From contig NC_018691.1 in NCBI RefSeq assembly GCF_000300005.1, forward strand, positions 1,116,001 through 1,180,000: a stretch of 64,000 nt of DNA. The letters run 5' to 3'. This document shows, piece after piece, positions 17,509-27,059 of this stretch; the stretch's first letter is position 1, and each line of letters opens with the position of its first letter. A program made the position numbers and the translations under genes. The notes under the pieces were generated by a model that was given only the letters and a program-made list of their open reading frames with translations, had not been told where the DNA came from and did not search any database. The stretch is from Alloalcanivorax dieselolei B5. Lineage in GTDB: Bacteria; Pseudomonadota; Gammaproteobacteria; Pseudomonadales; Alcanivoracaceae.

Positions 17509-20500
17509 GGCGTGCGCTCCAGCACTTGTATCACCTGATGGAAATCGAAGCGGCGCAGTGAGGCGGTCAGGGTCTCGGCCAGGGGCGCCGGCAGATGCCG
17601 GTCCCGGCGGGCGCGTTCCAGACGTTCCCGCAGCCCCCGCAAGTGACCGATTTCCGCCAGGGCCACCAGCTCGTCACGCAGTGCCTTGTCCAACGGCGGC
17701 GCGGGGGCATCCCCGGCCGGTGTCGCCGGCGGGCGGTGTTCCCAGTCCAGGCGAAGGTGGCGGGCCAGGATTTCCAACAGCGTGCTCAGTTTGAACGGTT
17801 TCACCAGATAGTCGTCATGCGGACCGTCGTTGAAGGTGTTGGCGCGGGCGGCTTCGCGGGCGTTGGCGGACAGCATCACGATCGGTGCCTGGCAGCCGGC
17901 CTGGCGCAGAGCCTGGGTGGTTTGCCAGCCGTTCAGCCCGGGCATGGCCACGTCCATCAGGATCAGATCCGGTGTGCTCTGGGCTTGCATCGCCAGGGCG
18001 GTGCGGCCGTCCGGCGCCTCCAGCACCTGAAAGCCCAGTGGCGTCAGCAGATCGCTGATCAAGCCGCGGTGGGAGGGATCGTCGTCCACCACCAATAAGG
18101 TCCGGCGTGGGCCCAGGTAACCGTGCACCGGGCGGGTTGGTTCGCGGTCCTGGCTGTTGCCGTGCTCGAGGCTGGAGAGCATGACCGAGAGTCGGAATTC
18201 GCTGCCTTGTCCAGGGATGCTGCTGACCTGGATGTCGCCGCCCATGATATCGGCGAGCAGTTTGGTGATGGTCAGGCCCAGACCGGTGCCGTGGACCACC
18301 GGCATGCCCGGTTTGCGCACCCGTTCGAACGGCCGGAAGATGCGTGCCTGATCTTCCTCGGCGATGCCGACGCCGGTGTCGCGCACGGTGAACTCCGCCA
18401 CCTGCGAGCGATAGCGGAAGTGCAGGGTGACCCGGCCCCGGTCGGTGAACTTGATGGCGTTGGATAACAGATTGATCAGGATCTGGCGCAATCGCTTCTC
18501 ATCGGTGGCCACCCATTCCGGAATGCGCCCTTGTGGCATGAACTCGAAGCCGATGCCTTTGTCCTCCGCTTGCAGCCGGAACATGGTCACCAACTCGTCG
18601 ATCAACGCCGGTACCCGCACCCGGTTGCGGTACAGCTCCAGTCTGCCGGCCTCGATCTTGGAGATCTCCAACAGCCCTTCGATCAGATCGGAGAGATGAC
18701 CGGTGCTGCGGCGGATGGCGACGATGGCCTCGCGGCGGCTGTCGGGGATGGCCGGGTCGTGCTCCAGCAACTGGGCGTAGCCATAGGCGGCGTTCAAGGG
18801 TGAGCGCAGCTCGTGGCTGAGGCCGGTGAGATAGCGGCTCTTGGCCTGATTGGCGGCTTCCGCCAGTTCCTTGGCCTTTTGCAGTTCGCGGTCGGTCTTC
18901 TCGTGGGCCTTGATCTCCGCCATCAGGGCGCGGGTCTGCTTCTGGGTTTCTTCTTCCGCCACCCGGCGGCTTTCGTGGGCGAGCACGAACAGCCACGCCA
19001 CCACACCGCTCATGATCACCAGAATCACGAACAGCTTGGCCAGGGTGGCGGCCAGCACCGCCCGTGCCGGTGGTTCGCCGGCGGCGGCCTGGTAGTAGAC
19101 CAGCGTCAGAAAGGCGGCCAGCAGTGACGTCACCACCAGCAGCAGGCCGAGAAAATGCCCTATGCGAGTGCGCAGATGGTTGAGGGCACGATCCGGCAGG
19201 ATGCCCGCGAGCCAGCCCATCAGTTGCTGCTGGAAGCGGGCATCCTGCTTGCAGCTGTCATGGCAGCGGGCGTCCAGGGAACAGCACAGCGAACAGATCG
19301 GCCCGTTGTAGGCGGGGCAGAACGCCATGTCTTCCTGGTCGAAGGCGTGTTCGCAGATACAACAGGGTTTGCCCTCCACCGACTCCGGCCGTGATGGCGG
19401 CCGGGCGATGTAGTAGCGCCCGCGGGTGGCGACGGCGATCAGCGGTGCGCATACGAAGGCGGCGAACAAGGTGATGAACGAGGCCAGCGCCTCGCTGGCG
19501 GCGCCCAGCACGCCGGCCTTGCAGGCCAGGCCCACCAGGGTGGCCAGCAGCATGGCACCGCAGCCCACCGGGTTGAGGTCATACAGATAGGCGCGTTTGA
19601 ACTCGATGTGCCTGGGGCTCAGACCGAGCGGTTTGTTGATCACCAGGTCCGCCACCAGGGCGCCGATCCAGGCCACCGCCACCATGGCGTAACTGCTCAG
19701 AATCGACTCGAACGCCCGGTAAATACCGATCTCCATCAGCAGCAAGGCGATCATCACGTTGAACACCAGCCAGACCACCCGGCCGGGGTGGCTGTGGGTC
19801 AGGCGCGAGAAGAAATTGGACCAGGCGATGGAGCCGGCGTAGGCGTTGGTGACGTTGATCTTCAACTGCGACAGCACCACGAAAATACCGGCCAGTGCCA
19901 GCAGGGCGGCCGGATGGCTGGTGACGTGGGCAAACGCCATCAGGTACATGTGCATCGGTTCCTGGGCCTGGCTTTGCGGCAGGCCGTGATGAATCGCCAA
20001 TACCACCAGGAAAGAACCGGCCAGTGCCTTGAGGGCGCCGACCACGATCCAGCCGGGGCCGCCGGCGAGCATGGCCGCCCACCAGCGGACCCGGGTGGCG
20101 GGCGTCTTCTCCGGCATGAAACGCAGAAAATCCACTTGCTCACCGATCTGCGCCACCAGCGAGAACAACACCGTGGAGGCGGCACCGAACAGCAACAGGT
20201 CAAAACCGCCATGGCGGGCGTCGCCACCGGGGAACTGGAACCAGCGGTCCAGCGATTGCGGGTCCTGCCAGAGAATGAACACGAACGGCAGCAACTGCAG
20301 GATCACCCAGAAGGGCTGGGTCCAGGCCTGGAACCGGGTCAACTGGGTGATGCCGTGGGTGACCAGCGGAATCACCACGATGGAACTGGCCACATAGCCC
20401 AACGTCAGCGGCAGGCCGAACAGGACCTCCAGGGCCATCGCCATGATCGCCGATTCCAAGGCGAAGAAGATGAAGGTGAAGGACGCGTAGATCAGCGAGG

Positions 20501-20846
20501 CGATGGTTGAGCCCAGGTAGCCGAACCCGGCACCGCGGGTGAGCAGATCAATGTCGACGCCGTCGCGGGCGGCGTAGTAACTGACCGGGATGGCCAGCAG
20601 GAAGATGGTGACGCTGAACACGGCGATGGCCCAGGCCGCGTTGGTAAAGCCGTAGTTCAGGGTGATGGCGGCGCCAATCGCCTCCAGGGCAAGAAACGAA
20701 ATCGCGCCCAGGGCGGTCAGCGCCACCCGGCCCGGTGACCAGCGCCGGGCGGACTTGGCGGTGAACCGCAGGGCGTAGTCTTCCAGAGTCTGGTTGGCGA
20801 CCCATTGGTTGTAATTGCGCCGCACCGGAAAGATTCGTTGCTGCAT
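17505..20846 (-). CDS. NCS1-type transporter-fused hybrid histidine kinase
   Basis: An inner-membrane hybrid sensor kinase of 1113 aa from the ATG at 20846; a TTG 22 codons upstream is possible, but VRRNYNQWVANQTLEDYALRF is the expected transporter start. Residues 1-480 resemble a purine/cytosine (NCS1) permease with about 12 helices. Residues 495-532 hold a cysteine cluster (CCICEH...CPAYNGPICSLCC...CHDSC). Two more helices lie near 565-585 and 600-622, then a coiled linker, HisKA with His678 (SHELRSPLN), an ATPase domain (NLLSNAIKF, DTGVGIAEED, GTGLGLTI) and a receiver with Asp965 (LILMDVAMPG). The permease half probably senses, or both carries and senses, the substrate, as proposed for CbrA-type kinases. 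Confidence 0.9.
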   Translation of the reverse strand: MQQRIFPVRRNYNQWVANQTLEDYALRFTAKSARRWSPGRVALTALGAISFLALEAIGAAITLNYGFTNAAWAIAVFSVTIFLLAIPVSYYAARDGVDIDLLTRGAGFGYLGSTIASLIYASFTFIFFALESAIMAMALEVLFGLPLTLGYVASSIVVIPLVTHGITQLTRFQAWTQPFWVILQLLPFVFILWQDPQSLDRWFQFPGGDARHGGFDLLLFGAASTVLFSLVAQIGEQVDFLRFMPEKTPATRVRWWAAMLAGGPGWIVVGALKALAGSFLVVLAIHHGLPQSQAQEPMHMYLMAFAHVTSHPAALLALAGIFVVLSQLKINVTNAYAGSIAWSNFFSRLTHSHPGRVVWLVFNVMIALLLMEIGIYRAFESILSSYAMVAVAWIGALVADLVINKPLGLSPRHIEFKRAYLYDLNPVGCGAMLLATLVGLACKAGVLGAASEALASFITLFAAFVCAPLIAVATRGRYYIARPPSRPESVEGKPCCICEHAFDQEDMAFCPAYNGPICSLCCSLDARCHDSCKQDARFQQQLMGWLAGILPDRALNHLRTRIGHFLGLLLVVTSLLAAFLTLVYYQAAAGEPPARAVLAATLAKLFVILVIMSGVVAWLFVLAHESRRVAEEETQKQTRALMAEIKAHEKTDRELQKAKELAEAANQAKSRYLTGLSHELRSPLNAAYGYAQLLEHDPAIPDSRREAIVAIRRSTGHLSDLIEGLLEISKIEAGRLELYRNRVRVPALIDELVTMFRLQAEDKGIGFEFMPQGRIPEWVATDEKRLRQILINLLSNAIKFTDRGRVTLHFRYRSQVAEFTVRDTGVGIAEEDQARIFRPFERVRKPGMPVVHGTGLGLTITKLLADIMGGDIQVSSIPGQGSEFRLSVMLSSLEHGNSQDREPTRPVHGYLGPRRTLLVVDDDPSHRGLISDLLTPLGFQVLEAPDGRTALAMQAQSTPDLILMDVAMPGLNGWQTTQALRQAGCQAPIVMLSANAREAARANTFNDGPHDDYLVKPFKLSTLLEILARHLRLDWEHRPPATPAGDAPAPPLDKALRDELVALAEIGHLRGLRERLERARRDRHLPAPLAETLTASLRRFDFHQVIQVLERTP

Positions 20847-21158
20847 GTCAGCGTCGTTCACCCACCCGAATGGAAGTGGTGCGCGGTCCCGAAACACCGT
20901 GCACAGCGTCAAAGCCTCTTTGAATCAACGTTCTTCAAACAGAAAGAAGCAGGATTCGTGCCCAACTTTTGATCATGGGCTGTCTTTATTCCCCAGGCCC
21001 GACGGTACCCTCCGGGTGACGGGTCGCCTATGGGGAGAATGACGTAGGGACCTGACCCAATCACCGAATGGGCCACCCGCCGGCCCCTTCCCATACTCGT
21101 TGCCAATGACCGCCGGTCCTGGGGCCGGTCGGTCCGAACCGCTGACGAGGGGAAGACC
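20847..21158. other. Divergent regulatory gap between sensor kinase and urtA
   Basis: About 310 bp. Near 20995-21040 an imperfect stem pairs CCCCAGGC with GCCTATGGGG around an inner ACCC/GGGT hairpin, and CCGGTC-type half sites recur near 21110-21135. No convincing sigma-70 or sigma-54 promoter was seen. The region must hold the urt promoter and any site for the LuxR-type regulator. Confidence 0.4.
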
Positions 21159-22400
21159 ATGACGAGAGCAAAGGTAACGGCGCCGGGTTTGAAGCGGCGA
21201 TTGGGGTGGGCCGGTCTGCTGGCCTGGGCCACCTTGGGGTTGCCCGGGATAAGTGCGGCCGATGACGTCAACAGCACTGGCCTGGCGGTAACCGAGGACA
21301 CCGTCAAAGTGGGGATCCTGCATTCCATCACCGGCACCATGGCGATCAGTGAAACCGGTTCGGTGCAGGCGGAAAAACTGGCCATCGAGCAGATCAACGC
21401 CCAGGGCGGCGTGCTTGGACGCAAAATCGAGTATATCCAGGAAGATGGCGCCAGCGACTGGCCCACCTTCGCCGAGAAAGCGCGCAAGTTGCTGGTCAAC
21501 GACAAAGTGGCGACGGTGTTCGGGTGCTGGACTTCCGCCTCCCGCAAGGCGGTTCTGCCGGTGTTCGAGCAATACAACGGCATGCTCTACTACCCGACCT
21601 TCTATGAAGGACTGGAGCAATCGCCCAATGTGATCTACACCGGCCAGGAAGCGACGCAACAGATCCTCGCCAGCATCGACTGGGTGGTGAAGGAGAAGGG
21701 CGCCAAGACCTTCTATCTGCTCGGTTCCGACTACATCTGGCCGCGCACCTCCAACAAGATCGCCCGCAAGCATATCGAGAAGAAAGGTCTGAAAGTGGTG
21801 GGTGAGGAGTACTACCCGCTGGGCCACACGCAGTTCAACTCGGTGATCAACAAGATCAAGCTGCGCAAGCCGGATGTCATCTTTGCTTCCGTGGTGGGCG
21901 GTTCCAACGTGGCCTTCTACAAGCAGCTCAAAGCCGCCGGCATTGATCTGACCAAGGAAAAGCCGCTGCTGCTGACCATCTCCGTCACCGAGGATGAAAT
22001 CCTGGGTATCGGCGGCGAGAACGTGGAAGGCGCCTATGCCTCCATGAAGTACTTCCAGAGCCTGGACAACCCGAACAACGCCGCCTTCGTGAAGGCGTTC
22101 AAGGAACGCTGGGGCGATGACATCGTGATCGGCGACGTGACCCAGGCGGCTTATCTCGGTCCCTGGCTGTGGAAAGCGGCGGTGGAGGAAGCCGGTTCCT
22201 TCGACGTCGACAAGATCCGTGAAGTGTTCCCGGGCATCGAACTGAAGACGGCACCGGAAGGCTATGTCCGCATCCACGAGAACCATCACCTGTGGTCCAA
22301 GGCACGCATCGGCCAGGCGCAAAAAGACGGCCAGTACAAAGTGGTGTACGAGACCGAGGATCTGATGGAGCCGGATCCGTTCCCCGAAGGCTACAAGTAA
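21159..22400 (+). CDS. urtA: Urea/short-amide ABC transporter substrate-binding protein
   Basis: A 413-aa periplasmic binding protein of the UrtA/FmdD family. An N-terminal signal (basic KRRLGWAG, hydrophobic run, ISAADD) is followed by VKVGILHSITGTMAISETG, in which the serine/threonine cluster belongs to the ligand pocket, then GCWTSASRKAVLPVFE near residue 125 and YYPTFYEGLEQSPNVIYTG near residue 145, all characteristic of urea- or amide-binding members. RBS GAGGGGAAG precedes the ATG. It heads the urt operon and is followed by a strong hairpin. Urea versus short-chain amide specificity cannot be settled by reading. Confidence 0.93.
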   Translation: MTRAKVTAPGLKRRLGWAGLLAWATLGLPGISAADDVNSTGLAVTEDTVKVGILHSITGTMAISETGSVQAEKLAIEQINAQGGVLGRKIEYIQEDGASDWPTFAEKARKLLVNDKVATVFGCWTSASRKAVLPVFEQYNGMLYYPTFYEGLEQSPNVIYTGQEATQQILASIDWVVKEKGAKTFYLLGSDYIWPRTSNKIARKHIEKKGLKVVGEEYYPLGHTQFNSVINKIKLRKPDVIFASVVGGSNVAFYKQLKAAGIDLTKEKPLLLTISVTEDEILGIGGENVEGAYASMKYFQSLDNPNNAAFVKAFKERWGDDIVIGDVTQAAYLGPWLWKAAVEEAGSFDVDKIREVFPGIELKTAPEGYVRIHENHHLWSKARIGQAQKDGQYKVVYETEDLMEPDPFPEGYK

Positions 22401-22407
22401 CCAGACC

Positions 22408-22431
22408 GCCGGCACCCGTGAGGGTGCCGGC
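22408..22431 (+). promoter_or_regulatory. GTGA-capped hairpin between urtA and urtB
   Basis: A perfect 10-bp stem, GCCGGCACCC (22408-22417) with GGGTGCCGGC (22422-22431), capped by the GNRA tetraloop GTGA. No U-tract follows. Hairpins of this kind after binding-protein genes stabilise the upstream message and lower expression of the permease genes. Confidence 0.7.
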
Positions 22432-22466
22432 CCGATTCGACGCGAAAGGTTGCCCGGGAGAACGCC

Positions 22467-23393
22467 ATGTTCGCTGATTATTCCATGCCGGAGCTGATGT
22501 CGATTTTCGCCATGCAAGGCTTTGCCGGCTTGTCGTTGTTTTCCATCTTCGTGCTGATGGCCCTGGGGTTGGCGATTATTTTCGGCCAAATGGGCGTCAT
22601 CAACATGGCCCACGGTGAGTTCATGATTCTGGGGGCCTACACCACCTACCTGACCGCCGGCCTGTTCGAAAATGTGCTGCCCGGTCTGTACGGCATTTAT
22701 TTCTTTGTCGCCATGTTCCTGGCGTTCATAGCCAGCGCTTTGCTCGGCATGCTGGTGGAATGGTTGATGATACGCCACCTGTACCACCGGCCGTTGGATA
22801 CGCTGCTGGCCACCTGGGGGCTGAGCCTGATTCTGCAGCAGGCCTACCGTTCGATCTTCGGCGCCCGGGAAGTGGGCGTGAGTCTGCCGGATTGGATGAT
22901 GGGCTCCATCGCCGTCACCGACCTGGTGGAAATCCCCATCAACGGCGTGATCGTGATGGTGCTGACGCTGGTCATCGCCACTCTGGTCTATCTGTTGATG
23001 TTCCGTTCCGGCTGGGGACGTCAGGTACGCGCGGTGGTGCAGAACCGGCCCATGGCGGAGGCGGTGGGTATTGATACCGGCAAGGTGGACCGGATCACCT
23101 TTGCCCTGGGGTGCGGTATCGCTGGCGTCGCCGGCGCGGCCTTTACCATGATCGGATCCACCGGTCCCACTTCCGGACAGCTCTACATTGTCGACACCTT
23201 CCTGGTGGTGGTGTTCGGCGGCGCCCAGAGCCTGCTCGGCACCATCGCATCCGCGTTCACCATTTCCCAGGCTCAGTCGACCATGGAATTCTTCCTCAGC
23301 GGCTCAATGGCCAAGGTACTGACGCTGCTGGTGGTGGTGGGCATTCTCATGCTGCGTCCTCAGGGTTTGTTCGCTCTCAAGGTTCGCCGTTAG
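22467..23393 (+). CDS. urtB: Urea ABC transporter permease UrtB
   Basis: A 308-aa branched-chain/urea-type permease with about eight helices. FGQMGVINMAHGEFMILGAY near residue 33 is the LivH/UrtB hallmark, and GWGRQVRAVVQNRPMAEAVGI near residue 185 is the ATPase-coupling loop. This is the short form, without the long periplasmic N-terminal extension some UrtB proteins carry. It forms the channel with UrtC and lies downstream of urtA after the hairpin; an AGAAC-type weak ribosome site precedes the ATG. Confidence 0.92.
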   Translation: MFADYSMPELMSIFAMQGFAGLSLFSIFVLMALGLAIIFGQMGVINMAHGEFMILGAYTTYLTAGLFENVLPGLYGIYFFVAMFLAFIASALLGMLVEWLMIRHLYHRPLDTLLATWGLSLILQQAYRSIFGAREVGVSLPDWMMGSIAVTDLVEIPINGVIVMVLTLVIATLVYLLMFRSGWGRQVRAVVQNRPMAEAVGIDTGKVDRITFALGCGIAGVAGAAFTMIGSTGPTSGQLYIVDTFLVVVFGGAQSLLGTIASAFTISQAQSTMEFFLSGSMAKVLTLLVVVGILMLRPQGLFALKVRR

Positions 23394-23402
23394 GAGGCCG
23401 TG

Positions 23403-24554
23403 ATGAAAACAACTCCATCCGCATCTTCATTGATGTCCCGGGAGAACCTCTATTTCCTGGTACTGGCGGCGCTGCTGTTGCTGGTGTTTCCGGTGCTGCT
23501 GGATGCCTTCCGTCTCAATCTGGTGGGCAAGTACCTGACCTACGCCTTCGTTGCCGTGGGGCTGGTGCTGTGCTGGGGCAAGGGCGGCATTCTCAGTCTC
23601 GGGCAGGGTGTCTTCTTCGGACTGGGCGGCTATTGCATGGCCATGTTCCTGAAACTGGAAGCGTCCAGTCCCGAGGCCACCGCCAGCCAGTCCACGCCGG
23701 GCATTCCCGACTTCATGGATTGGAATCAGGTCACTGAACTGCCCTGGTTCTGGCAGCCGTTCCACAGCTTCTCCTTCACTCTGATCGCGGTGGTGATGGT
23801 GCCGGTGATTCTCGCCTTCATTATCGGCGTGGCCATGTTCAAACGGCGCGTCGGCGGCGTCTACTTCGCCATCATTACCCAGGCGATCGCCGCCATTCTC
23901 ACCATCCTGATCATCGGGCAGCAGGGCTTTACCGGCGGCGCCAATGGCATCACCGACCTGCGCACGCTGATGGGTTGGGATATCCGCAGCAACGAAGCCA
24001 AGACAGTGCTGTACTTCGTTACCTCCGGTTTGCTGTTGGCCTGCGTGTTGCTGGCCCGCCATGTGCTGGGCAGCAAACTCGGCCGCATTCTGGTGGCGAT
24101 GCGGGACCAGGAAGACCGGGTTCGCTTTTCCGGCTACGACGTGGCCTCGTTCAAGGTGTTCGTGTTCTGTCTGGCGGCGGCGCTGTCCGGTATCGGCGGT
24201 GCCTTGTTCACCTTGCAGGTGGGGTTCATGTCGCCTTCCTTCGTCGGCATCGTGCCGTCCATTGAAATGGTGATCTTCTGCGCCGTGGGCGGACGTCATT
24301 CACTGCTCGGCGCGGTGTATGGCGCGCTGTTGGTGAACGCGGCGAAAACCGGGTTTTCCGAATCCTTTCCGGAACTCTGGCTGTACGCCATGGGCGCGCT
24401 GTTCATCGCCGTGGTGTTGGCGTTCCCCAACGGCATTGCCGGTCTGTATCAGCGCTATCTGATGCCGCTGGAGAAAAGAATGCTGGGTGGTCTGGGCAAA
24501 GCCGCCAACACGCCGCCCACGGCCGCGGCCCGCCGGATGGAGGAAACCCCATGA
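23403..24554 (+). CDS. urtC: Urea ABC transporter permease UrtC
   Basis: A 383-aa LivM-type permease. Hallmarks are LCWGKGGILSLGQGVFFGLGGY near residue 57, the TGGANGIT loop near residue 178, and the coupling loop GRILVAMRDQEDRVRFSGYD near residue 225. A GTG one codon upstream is an alternative start; AGGAGG sits better for the ATG. The stop overlaps urtD as ATGA. Confidence 0.92.
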   Translation: MKTTPSASSLMSRENLYFLVLAALLLLVFPVLLDAFRLNLVGKYLTYAFVAVGLVLCWGKGGILSLGQGVFFGLGGYCMAMFLKLEASSPEATASQSTPGIPDFMDWNQVTELPWFWQPFHSFSFTLIAVVMVPVILAFIIGVAMFKRRVGGVYFAIITQAIAAILTILIIGQQGFTGGANGITDLRTLMGWDIRSNEAKTVLYFVTSGLLLACVLLARHVLGSKLGRILVAMRDQEDRVRFSGYDVASFKVFVFCLAAALSGIGGALFTLQVGFMSPSFVGIVPSIEMVIFCAVGGRHSLLGAVYGALLVNAAKTGFSESFPELWLYAMGALFIAVVLAFPNGIAGLYQRYLMPLEKRMLGGLGKAANTPPTAAARRMEETP

Positions 24555-25297
24555 GCACGTCCCGGGATTTTATCCTCACCGTGGAAGGACTGACCGTGTC
24601 CTTCGATGGCTTCAAGGCGGTCAATGATCTGTCCCTGTACCTGGAGCACAACGAAATCCGCGTCATCATCGGCCCTAACGGCGCCGGCAAGACCACGGTA
24701 CTGGATCTGATCTGTGGTAAGACCCGCGCCACCGACGGCGCCATCCGTTTCAAGGGCCAGGAACTGACGCGCATGAAGGAGCACCAGATCGTCCGCTCCG
24801 GGGTGGGCCGAAAATTCCAGAACCCGTCCATATATGACGACCTTACCGTGTTCGAGAATCTGGAGGTGTCCTATCCACGCGGACGTTCGGTGATGGGCGC
24901 GCTGGCGTTCCGTCGCGATCAGCAGGTCCTCGATGCGGTACACGAAGTGGCGGAAACCATCTTTCTGGCGGATCAACTGGACTGCCGTGCCGACCTGCTC
25001 AGTCATGGGCAAAAGCAGTGGCTGGAGATCGGCATGCTGCTGATCCAGAAGCCGGATCTGCTGATGCTGGACGAGCCGGTGGCGGGCATGTCGGTGGCGG
25101 AGCGCAAGAAGACCGCCGAGTTGCTCAAGGTGATCACCCGTGATCACACGGTATTGGTGATCGAGCACGATATGCAGTTCGTCGGTGACATCGCTGATCG
25201 TGTCACCGTGATGCACCAGGGCCAGGTGTTGTCCGAAGGCTCCCTGGCCCATGTCAAAGCCGACCCGAAAGTGGTCGAGGTCTATCTGGGGCACTGA
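24551..25297 (+). CDS. urtD: Urea ABC transporter ATPase UrtD
   Basis: A 248-aa LivG-type ATPase: Walker A GPNGAGKTT near residue 41, Q-loop in GVGRKFQNPSIYDDLTVFENL, signature LSHGQKQW in place of LSGGQ (usual for UrtD), Walker B LLMLDEPVAGM and a switch His in VIEHDM. It pairs with UrtE to drive UrtBC. The start overlaps urtC and its stop is two bases from urtE, so expression is coupled. Confidence 0.93.
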   Translation: MSTSRDFILTVEGLTVSFDGFKAVNDLSLYLEHNEIRVIIGPNGAGKTTVLDLICGKTRATDGAIRFKGQELTRMKEHQIVRSGVGRKFQNPSIYDDLTVFENLEVSYPRGRSVMGALAFRRDQQVLDAVHEVAETIFLADQLDCRADLLSHGQKQWLEIGMLLIQKPDLLMLDEPVAGMSVAERKKTAELLKVITRDHTVLVIEHDMQFVGDIADRVTVMHQGQVLSEGSLAHVKADPKVVEVYLGH

Positions 25298-25299
25298 TC

Positions 25300-25989
25300 A
25301 TGCTGAAATTGCAGAACTACTCCGTAGCCTATGGGCAGAGCAAGGTGATCCATGACTTGCAACTGGACGTGGGCGAGAACGAGATTGTCGCGGTGGTCGG
25401 CCGCAACGGCATGGGCAAGACCACGTTGATGAAATCCATGGTGGGCATGGTGCCGGCCAGAGAGGGCGTGTTGTCCATGCAGGGCGTCGATCTGATGCCG
25501 CTGAAAAGCCATCAAAGGGTCAAGGCCGGACTCGGCTTCGTACCGCAGGGACGGATGATCTTTCCCACTTTGACGGTGAAGGAAAATATCGAGACCGGCC
25601 TGGCCGCGTCCGGGCGCAAGGGCATTCCCGCCGACCTCTACGAACTGTTTCCAGTGCTCAAGGACATGGCTTCACGCAAGGGCGGCAACCTGTCCGGTGG
25701 GCAGCAGCAGCAACTGGCTATCGCCCGCGCCCTGGCCACTGATCCCAAGGTGCTGATTCTCGATGAACCCACCGAGGGGATCCAGCCTTCCATCATCCAG
25801 GAGCTGGCGCGAACGCTACGCAAAATTCGCGACACGCGCGGGCTCTCCATTCTGGTTTCCGAGCAGGTACTGAGTTTCGTCATGAACGTGGCGGACCGGA
25901 TTCTGGTGATCGAGAAAGGGCGCTTCGTGCATCAGGAAGAACGCGAAGGGGCAAACCAGGAAAAAATCGCCGCCTATCTGGCGGTCTGA
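25300..25989 (+). CDS. urtE: Urea ABC transporter ATPase UrtE
   Basis: A 229-aa LivF-type ATPase with Walker [10 protein letters not shown] near residue 35, [21 protein letters not shown]-loop region, canonical signature [15 protein letters not shown] and Walker [16 protein letters not shown]. The last few residues (KIAAYLAV) are typical of UrtE. It is the last transporter gene and lies 17 bp before amiE, linking uptake with amide hydrolysis. Confidence 0.93.
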   Translation: MLKLQNYSVAYGQSKVIHDLQLDVGENEIVAVVGRNGMGKTTLMKSMVGMVPAREGVLSMQGVDLMPLKSHQRVKAGLGFVPQGRMIFPTLTVKENIETGLAASGRKGIPADLYELFPVLKDMASRKGGNLSGGQQQQLAIARALATDPKVLILDEPTEGIQPSIIQELARTLRKIRDTRGLSILVSEQVLSFVMNVADRILVIEKGRFVHQEEREGANQEKIAAYLAV

Positions 25990-26006
25990 ATTCGAGGAGA
26001 CAAGCA

Positions 26007-27053
26007 ATGCGTCATGGTGATATTTCCAGTAGCGCCGACACCGTCGGTGTGGCGGTGGTGAACTATAAAATGCCGCGTCTGCACACCCGTGAGGAGGTGC
26101 TGGATAACGCGCGGCACATCGCCGAAATGATCAAGGGCATGAAGCTCGGATTGCCGGGCATGGACCTGGTGGTGTTCCCCGAATACAGCACCATGGGGAT
26201 CATGTATGACCCCGATGAAATGATGGCCACCGCCGCCACCGTGCCGGGCGATGAAACCGATATTTTCGCCGCCGCCTGCCGTGAGGCAAACACCTGGGGC
26301 GTATTCTCGCTCACCGGCGAGCGCCATGAAGAGCACCCCCACAAGGCGCCGTACAACACCCTGGTGCTGATCGATAACCAGGGCCGTATCGTGCAGAAAT
26401 ACCGCAAGTGCATTCCCTGGTGCCCGATCGAGGGCTGGTATCCCGGTGACAGCACCTACGTTACCGAAGGGCCGAAAGGGCTGAAGATCAGCCTGATCAT
26501 CTGTGATGACGGTAACTATCCGGAGATCTGGCGGGATTGTGCCATGAAAGGCGCCGAGCTGATCGTGCGTTGCCAGGGCTATATGTACCCGGCCAAGGAA
26601 CAACAAATCATGATGGCCAAGACCATGGCCTGGGCCAACAACTGCTATGTGGCGGTGGCCAACGCCACCGGTTTCGACGGTGTCTATTCCTACTTCGGAC
26701 ATTCCGCTCTGGTCGGCTTCGACGGCCGCACCTTGGGGGAATGTGGCGAAGAGGAGATGGGCGTGCAGTACGCTCAGCTCTCGGTTAGCCAGATCCGTGA
26801 TGCCCGCGCCAACGATCAGTCTCAGAATCATTTGTTCAAGTTGCTGCATCGTGGTTACACCGGTGTGCACAACTCCGGTGACGGTGACAAGGGCGTGGCC
26901 GATTGTCCGTTCGATTTTTATCGAACCTGGGTGTTGGATGCGCAGAAAGCCCAGCAACAGGTGGAAGCCATGACCCGCGATACGGTTGGCGTGGCGGACT
27001 GTCCGGTGGGCGACTTGCCGGTACCGGACAAGGAAAGGGCGGTGGGGGAGTAG
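26007..27053 (+). CDS. amiE: Aliphatic amidase
   Basis: A 348-aa nitrilase-superfamily amidase hydrolysing short aliphatic amides (acetamide, propionamide) to acid and ammonia. The catalytic triad is visible at the numbering of the Pseudomonas enzyme: Glu59 (VVFPEYST), Lys134 ([10 protein letters not shown]) and Cys166 ([15 protein letters not shown]). The protein begins MRHGDISSS and keeps the full length and C-terminal extension of AmiE. RBS GAGGAG precedes the ATG. The usual amidase regulators AmiC and AmiR are absent here; control more likely comes through the two-component pair upstream. Confidence 0.95.
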   Translation: MRHGDISSSADTVGVAVVNYKMPRLHTREEVLDNARHIAEMIKGMKLGLPGMDLVVFPEYSTMGIMYDPDEMMATAATVPGDETDIFAAACREANTWGVFSLTGERHEEHPHKAPYNTLVLIDNQGRIVQKYRKCIPWCPIEGWYPGDSTYVTEGPKGLKISLIICDDGNYPEIWRDCAMKGAELIVRCQGYMYPAKEQQIMMAKTMAWANNCYVAVANATGFDGVYSYFGHSALVGFDGRTLGECGEEEMGVQYAQLSVSQIRDARANDQSQNHLFKLLHRGYTGVHNSGDGDKGVADCPFDFYRTWVLDAQKAQQQVEAMTRDTVGVADCPVGDLPVPDKERAVGE

Positions 27054-27059
27054 ACGCCG

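Noticed and set aside
20990-21150. Guanidine-type (ykkC or mini-ykkC) riboswitch before the urea/amide operon
   Set aside because: Stems and one ACGG loop-like hairpin are present, but the paired ACGR hairpins of the class-II motif and the conserved blocks of class I are missing.
20847-21158. Sigma-54 promoter for urtA, expected for nitrogen genes
   Set aside because: No GG-N10-GC element matching TGGCAC-N5-TTGC was found on the plus strand.
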